Source: an uncultured Desulfovibrio sp. (GTDB taxonomy: Bacteria; Desulfobacterota; Desulfovibrionia; Desulfovibrionales; Desulfovibrionaceae). Taken from it: 7,891 nt of DNA. The translations under genes were made by a program, and so were the position numbers. A model generated the notes under the pieces. The model was not told the origin of the DNA, made no database searches, and was given only the letters and a program-made list of their open reading frames with translations. Location of the stretch: contig CAMBWG010000088.1 in NCBI GenBank assembly GCA_945871415.1, positions 1 through 7,891 of the forward strand, in the 5' to 3' direction. This document shows, piece by piece, positions 5,879 through 7,891 of the stretch; positions within the stretch are counted from its first letter, which is position 1; every line of letters starts with the position of its first letter.

Positions 5879-5923
5879 GGGGAAGAGATCCCTTTTGCAT
5901 GCTGCAGAAGAGATTTCTTCCCC
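5879..5923 (+). terminator. Hairpin after thiE, probable terminator (hairpin-family copy C)
   Basis: A 12-position stem, GGGGAAGAGATC (5879-5890) with GATTTCTTCCCC (5912-5923), has one G-T wobble and continues inward as CTTTTGC / GCAGAAG around ATGCT. On the plus strand it is followed by TTTAG, a short T tract, about 57 nt after the thiE stop. The GGGGAAG...CCCTTTTGC...CTTCCCC layout is shared with copy B at 4857-4955. It may serve both convergent transcripts. Confidence 0.55.
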
Positions 5924-6023
5924 TTTAGAGCATTTTCAGTTTGAAATGCTTCGCATTTCAAACCATACGGCCTGTAGCCGCCGCCTCGCGTTTCACCTTT
6001 TTCAAAGTTGAAACGCTCTAAAA
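5924..6023 (-). repeat. Composite dispersed repeat, copy 3 (complete short form)
   Basis: A complete 100-bp element with ends TTTAGAGCATTTTCAG and, inverted, TTTTAGAGCGTTTCAAC. One hairpin is the 11-bp perfect stem 5939-5949 / 5953-5963, identical to copy 1. The other is GCGTTTCA (5988-5995) / TGAAACGC (6009-6016) with an inner CTTT / AAAG stem. On the minus strand both loops read GAA. No clear target-site duplication is seen. It lies 20 nt past the stop of the gamma-subunit gene. Confidence 0.8.
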
Positions 6024-6043
6024 TAACGTAATGCGTTCTGAGC

Positions 6044-6589
6044 CTAGGCAAAGTTGTAGCCGGCGGCGAGGGCCTCGGCGTTGGCGGGGATGAGCCTGGC
6101 GTAATGGCTGCCGACCACGCGGTTCAGCGCGTCTTGAACGCAGGCGAGGGGCAGGGCGTCCGTTGCTTTGAGCCATGCGCCGAGCGCCACCATATTGGCC
6201 ATTTTGACGGAGCCTATTTCCAGCGCCATGTCATTGGCGGGGATATAGACGGTGCGGCGTCCGGCATCAACGAGGGCCCTGTCGATAAGCGAGGCGTTGA
6301 CAATCTGCACGCCGCCGTCGGCCAGCCGGGGCTGGAATTTGGCGAGCGAGGGCTCATTGAGCACAATGGTGGAAAGGGGCGTCTGCACCAGCGGCGAGCC
6401 CACGGACTCAACATCAATGACCACGGTGCAGTTGGCGGTGCCGCCGCGCATCTCCGCGCCATAGACGGGCAGGAAGCTGACTTCCCGTCCGTATTCCATA
6501 CCGGCCTGTGCCAGCAGATTGCCGACGAGCATGACGCCCTGACCGCCGAAGCCCGCAATGATGACATCCTGATAAGCGGAAGTTGTCAT
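6044..6589 (-). CDS. korC: 2-oxoacid:acceptor oxidoreductase, gamma subunit
   Basis: A 181-residue gamma subunit (KorC/VorC type) of a ferredoxin-dependent 2-oxoacid oxidoreductase, which in related enzymes forms the CoA-binding domain. Visible hallmarks are IAGFGGQGVMLVGNLLAQAG at 11-30 (glycine-rich loop) and YGAEMRGGTANCTVVI at 43-58, then IVLNEPSLAKF at 75-85. Length is normal. It starts 7 nt after the beta-subunit stop, and its GAGG ribosome-binding site overlaps that stop codon, so the two are translationally linked. It is the last gene of the operon in the window. The symbol denotes the subunit type; the physiological substrate (2-oxoglutarate, branched-chain or other 2-oxoacid) cannot be read from the sequence. 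Confidence 0.92.
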   Translation of the reverse strand: MTTSAYQDVIIAGFGGQGVMLVGNLLAQAGMEYGREVSFLPVYGAEMRGGTANCTVVIDVESVGSPLVQTPLSTIVLNEPSLAKFQPRLADGGVQIVNASLIDRALVDAGRRTVYIPANDMALEIGSVKMANMVALGAWLKATDALPLACVQDALNRVVGSHYARLIPANAEALAAGYNFA

Positions 6590-6596
6590 GGGAGCC

Positions 6597-7391
6597 TCAC
6601 TTGTCCAGAAGATTTTTGGTCACGCCCAGAGGGAAGACCGGGATCATTTCTTCGGAGATGCGCCGGTTGGCCGCCTGGGGCGTCATATGCCAGTTGGTGG
6701 GGCAACCGGAAAGCAGCTCCACAAAGCCGAAACCGAGGCCCCGCAACTGCACTTCAAAGGCATTGCGCAGGGCTTTTTTCGCGGCGCGCACATGCTTTAC
6801 GCTGTCCAGCGCGCAGCGTTCGGCATAGGCCACGCCGTCGAGCCCGGCCATCAGCTCAGCCATGCGCAGGGGGCCGCCCTCGCCGAGAAGATGCCGTCCT
6901 TCGGGAGTCGTGGTGGTCTTCTGGCCGATCAGAGTCGTGGGGGCCATCTGGCCGCCCGTCATGCCGTAAACGGTATTATTGATGAAAATGGCGGTAATCA
7001 GCTCGCCGCGGTTGGCGGCGTGGACGGATTCGGCCAGTCCTATGGCCGCCATGTCGCCATCGCCCTGATAGGTGAAGACCACGCTGCCGGGACTGGCGCG
7101 CCGCACGCCGGTTGCCACGGCGCAGGCACGGCCGTGCTGAGCCTCCAGCGCGTCAACGGTGAAATAGTCGTAGCTGAAAGCCGAGCAGCCCACGGAAGCC
7201 ACAAGAATGGTCCGATCCGCCACGTTCAGTTCGTCAAGCACTTCGGCCACCAGCCTGTGGGCAATACCGTGGTGGCAGCCGGGGCAGTAGTGAGTCGGGC
7301 GATCCGCCTGAGAGGCGGGAGCGTCAAAGACGAGGCGCTCGTCGTCCCGGGGGCGCAGGGCGTCCGGCGTCGGCATGCAGGAACTGTTCAT
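6597..7391 (-). CDS. korB: 2-oxoacid:acceptor oxidoreductase, beta subunit (TPP-binding)
   Basis: A 264-residue catalytic beta subunit (KorB, called VorA in valerate-type enzymes) that binds TPP and an iron-sulfur cluster and passes electrons to ferredoxin. The TPP motif is GDGD at 110-113 through NN at 138-139, followed by TVYGMTGGQMAPTT at 140-153. The likely [4Fe-4S] ligands are C36 and C39 (YCPGCHHG), C69 (VGCS) and C230 (SGCPTNW), by analogy with the OFOR family. The family usually has Gly where H40 stands. The ATG at 7391 overlaps the alpha stop as ATGA, and AAGGAG at 7400-7405 sits 8 nt upstream, so this start is chosen over the ATG five codons on. The C-terminal EEMIPVFPLGVTKN resembles deltaproteobacterial and clostridial VorA/KorB proteins. 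Confidence 0.94.
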   Translation of the reverse strand: MNSSCMPTPDALRPRDDERLVFDAPASQADRPTHYCPGCHHGIAHRLVAEVLDELNVADRTILVASVGCSAFSYDYFTVDALEAQHGRACAVATGVRRASPGSVVFTYQGDGDMAAIGLAESVHAANRGELITAIFINNTVYGMTGGQMAPTTLIGQKTTTTPEGRHLLGEGGPLRMAELMAGLDGVAYAERCALDSVKHVRAAKKALRNAFEVQLRGLGFGFVELLSGCPTNWHMTPQAANRRISEEMIPVFPLGVTKNLLDK

Positions 7392-7891
7392 GAGCGCATC
7401 TCCTTGCCCGCCAGCGCCATGCGGACGGGCTCTTCAAGCATCTGTGCGTTGGCCAGCAGGCCGGGCATGAGGCCGTGCCAGAGTACCTCGGCGCCGCAGC
7501 CCGCAGCGCCGAAGAGGGCAAGGCGCACATCCTCGACCATCTGTCCCAGATTCTGTTCGACGACGAGAAAGCGCCGGCCGGGACGAGCCGCGGCCAGGGC
7601 GCGCAGCGCTTCGTCCGGGAAGGGGTACAGGGTGACGGGCCGGAACAGACCCACGGCCAGTCCCTGCGCGCGGAGCGTACGCAGGGTACTGCGCACGGCA
7701 CGGGCAATGCTGCCGTATGCCACCACGACAAGATCCGCGTCGTCCACGTCATGGGCAATACTGCGGGCTTCGGCGCGCATGGCCTCGTACTTGTCCTGAA
7801 GGAGGCGGTTGCGGGCGGCAAGCGCGCCTTCGGCAAGATACACGGATTTGATGAGCCGGGGGGCGGCGCCGGGACCGCGCTTGCCGCGACC
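7388..7891 (-). CDS. vorB: 2-oxoacid:acceptor oxidoreductase, alpha subunit VorB-type (partial, C-terminal 167 aa)
   Basis: Only the last 167 residues are present; the frame is open to the window edge and the start lies beyond it. Visible features are RLIKSVYLAEG near the start of the fragment, the conserved ADLVVVAYGSIARAVR, then VGLFRPVTLYPFP, and RRFLVVEQNLGQMVEDVRLA. These are typical of the C-terminal domain of VorB (3-methyl-2-oxobutanoate:ferredoxin oxidoreductase alpha) and the related KorA. The missing N-terminal part would hold the pyrimidine-binding domain. Its TGA overlaps the beta start codon by 4 nt (ATGA). A small ferredoxin (delta) gene is often found upstream in such operons and would be expected outside the window. 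VorB rather than KorA is a judgement from the QMVEDVRLA block. Confidence 0.88.
   Translation of the reverse strand, partial: GRGKRGPGAAPRLIKSVYLAEGALAARNRLLQDKYEAMRAEARSIAHDVDDADLVVVAYGSIARAVRSTLRTLRAQGLAVGLFRPVTLYPFPDEALRALAAARPGRRFLVVEQNLGQMVEDVRLALFGAAGCGAEVLWHGLMPGLLANAQMLEEPVRMALAGKEMRS

Noticed and set aside
5001..6023. CRISPR array
   Set aside because: Copies differ in length and orientation, are unevenly spaced, flank a protein gene and have no regular spacers or cas genes.

Overview
The window is a GC-rich chromosomal stretch from what looks like a strictly anaerobic, Gram-negative, sulfate-reducer-like bacterium, most probably Desulfovibrionaceae (Desulfovibrio/Bilophila/Mailhella type). 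This assignment is an inference. It rests on a three-subunit VorB-type 2-oxoacid:ferredoxin oxidoreductase operon, a DUF362 protein, an inner-membrane MscS/MscK-type channel with a signal peptide, and many dispersed hairpin repeats between genes. No rRNA, tRNA, CRISPR array, transposase or integrase gene is visible.

Layout. Positions 1-266 are non-coding: the end of a dispersed repeat, a strong GC-rich hairpin terminator (63-97) and a second hairpin element (about 172-252). On the minus strand, 267-989 encodes a secreted proline-rich protein of unknown function. It lies 133 bp downstream of a large minus-strand mechanosensitive-channel gene (1123-3777), with a GC hairpin between them. A 113-bp divergent intergenic region separates this pair from a plus-strand DUF362 gene (3891-4841). 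Positions 4842-5164 (323 bp) are non-coding and hold a long hairpin element and a 145-bp composite repeat. The plus-strand gene thiE follows (5165-5821) and ends inside another repeat copy. Positions 5822-6043 hold that copy, a hairpin and a complete 100-bp repeat. From 6044 to the right edge, a minus-strand operon encodes the gamma, beta and (truncated by the window) alpha subunits of a 2-oxoacid:acceptor oxidoreductase, with alpha and beta sharing ATGA and 7 nt between beta and gamma.

How the genes fit together. The oxidoreductase operon uses thiamine diphosphate (TPP), CoA and ferredoxin to oxidise a 2-oxoacid to an acyl-CoA, and the convergent thiE makes thiamine phosphate, the precursor of TPP. 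That is a plausible but unproven functional neighbourhood. The channel and the small secreted protein may act together at the envelope. The DUF362 gene stands alone.

The most noteworthy material is non-coding: (i) a family of composite elements with AGAGC terminal inverted repeats and two GAA-loop hairpins, seen four times and bracketing thiE in inverted orientation; and (ii) a second family of GGGGAAG/CTTCCCC hairpins at gene 3' ends, two copies of which share about 30 nt beyond the stem and carry their T/A tract on the unexpected side. I see no convincing new defence or mobile gene system here.
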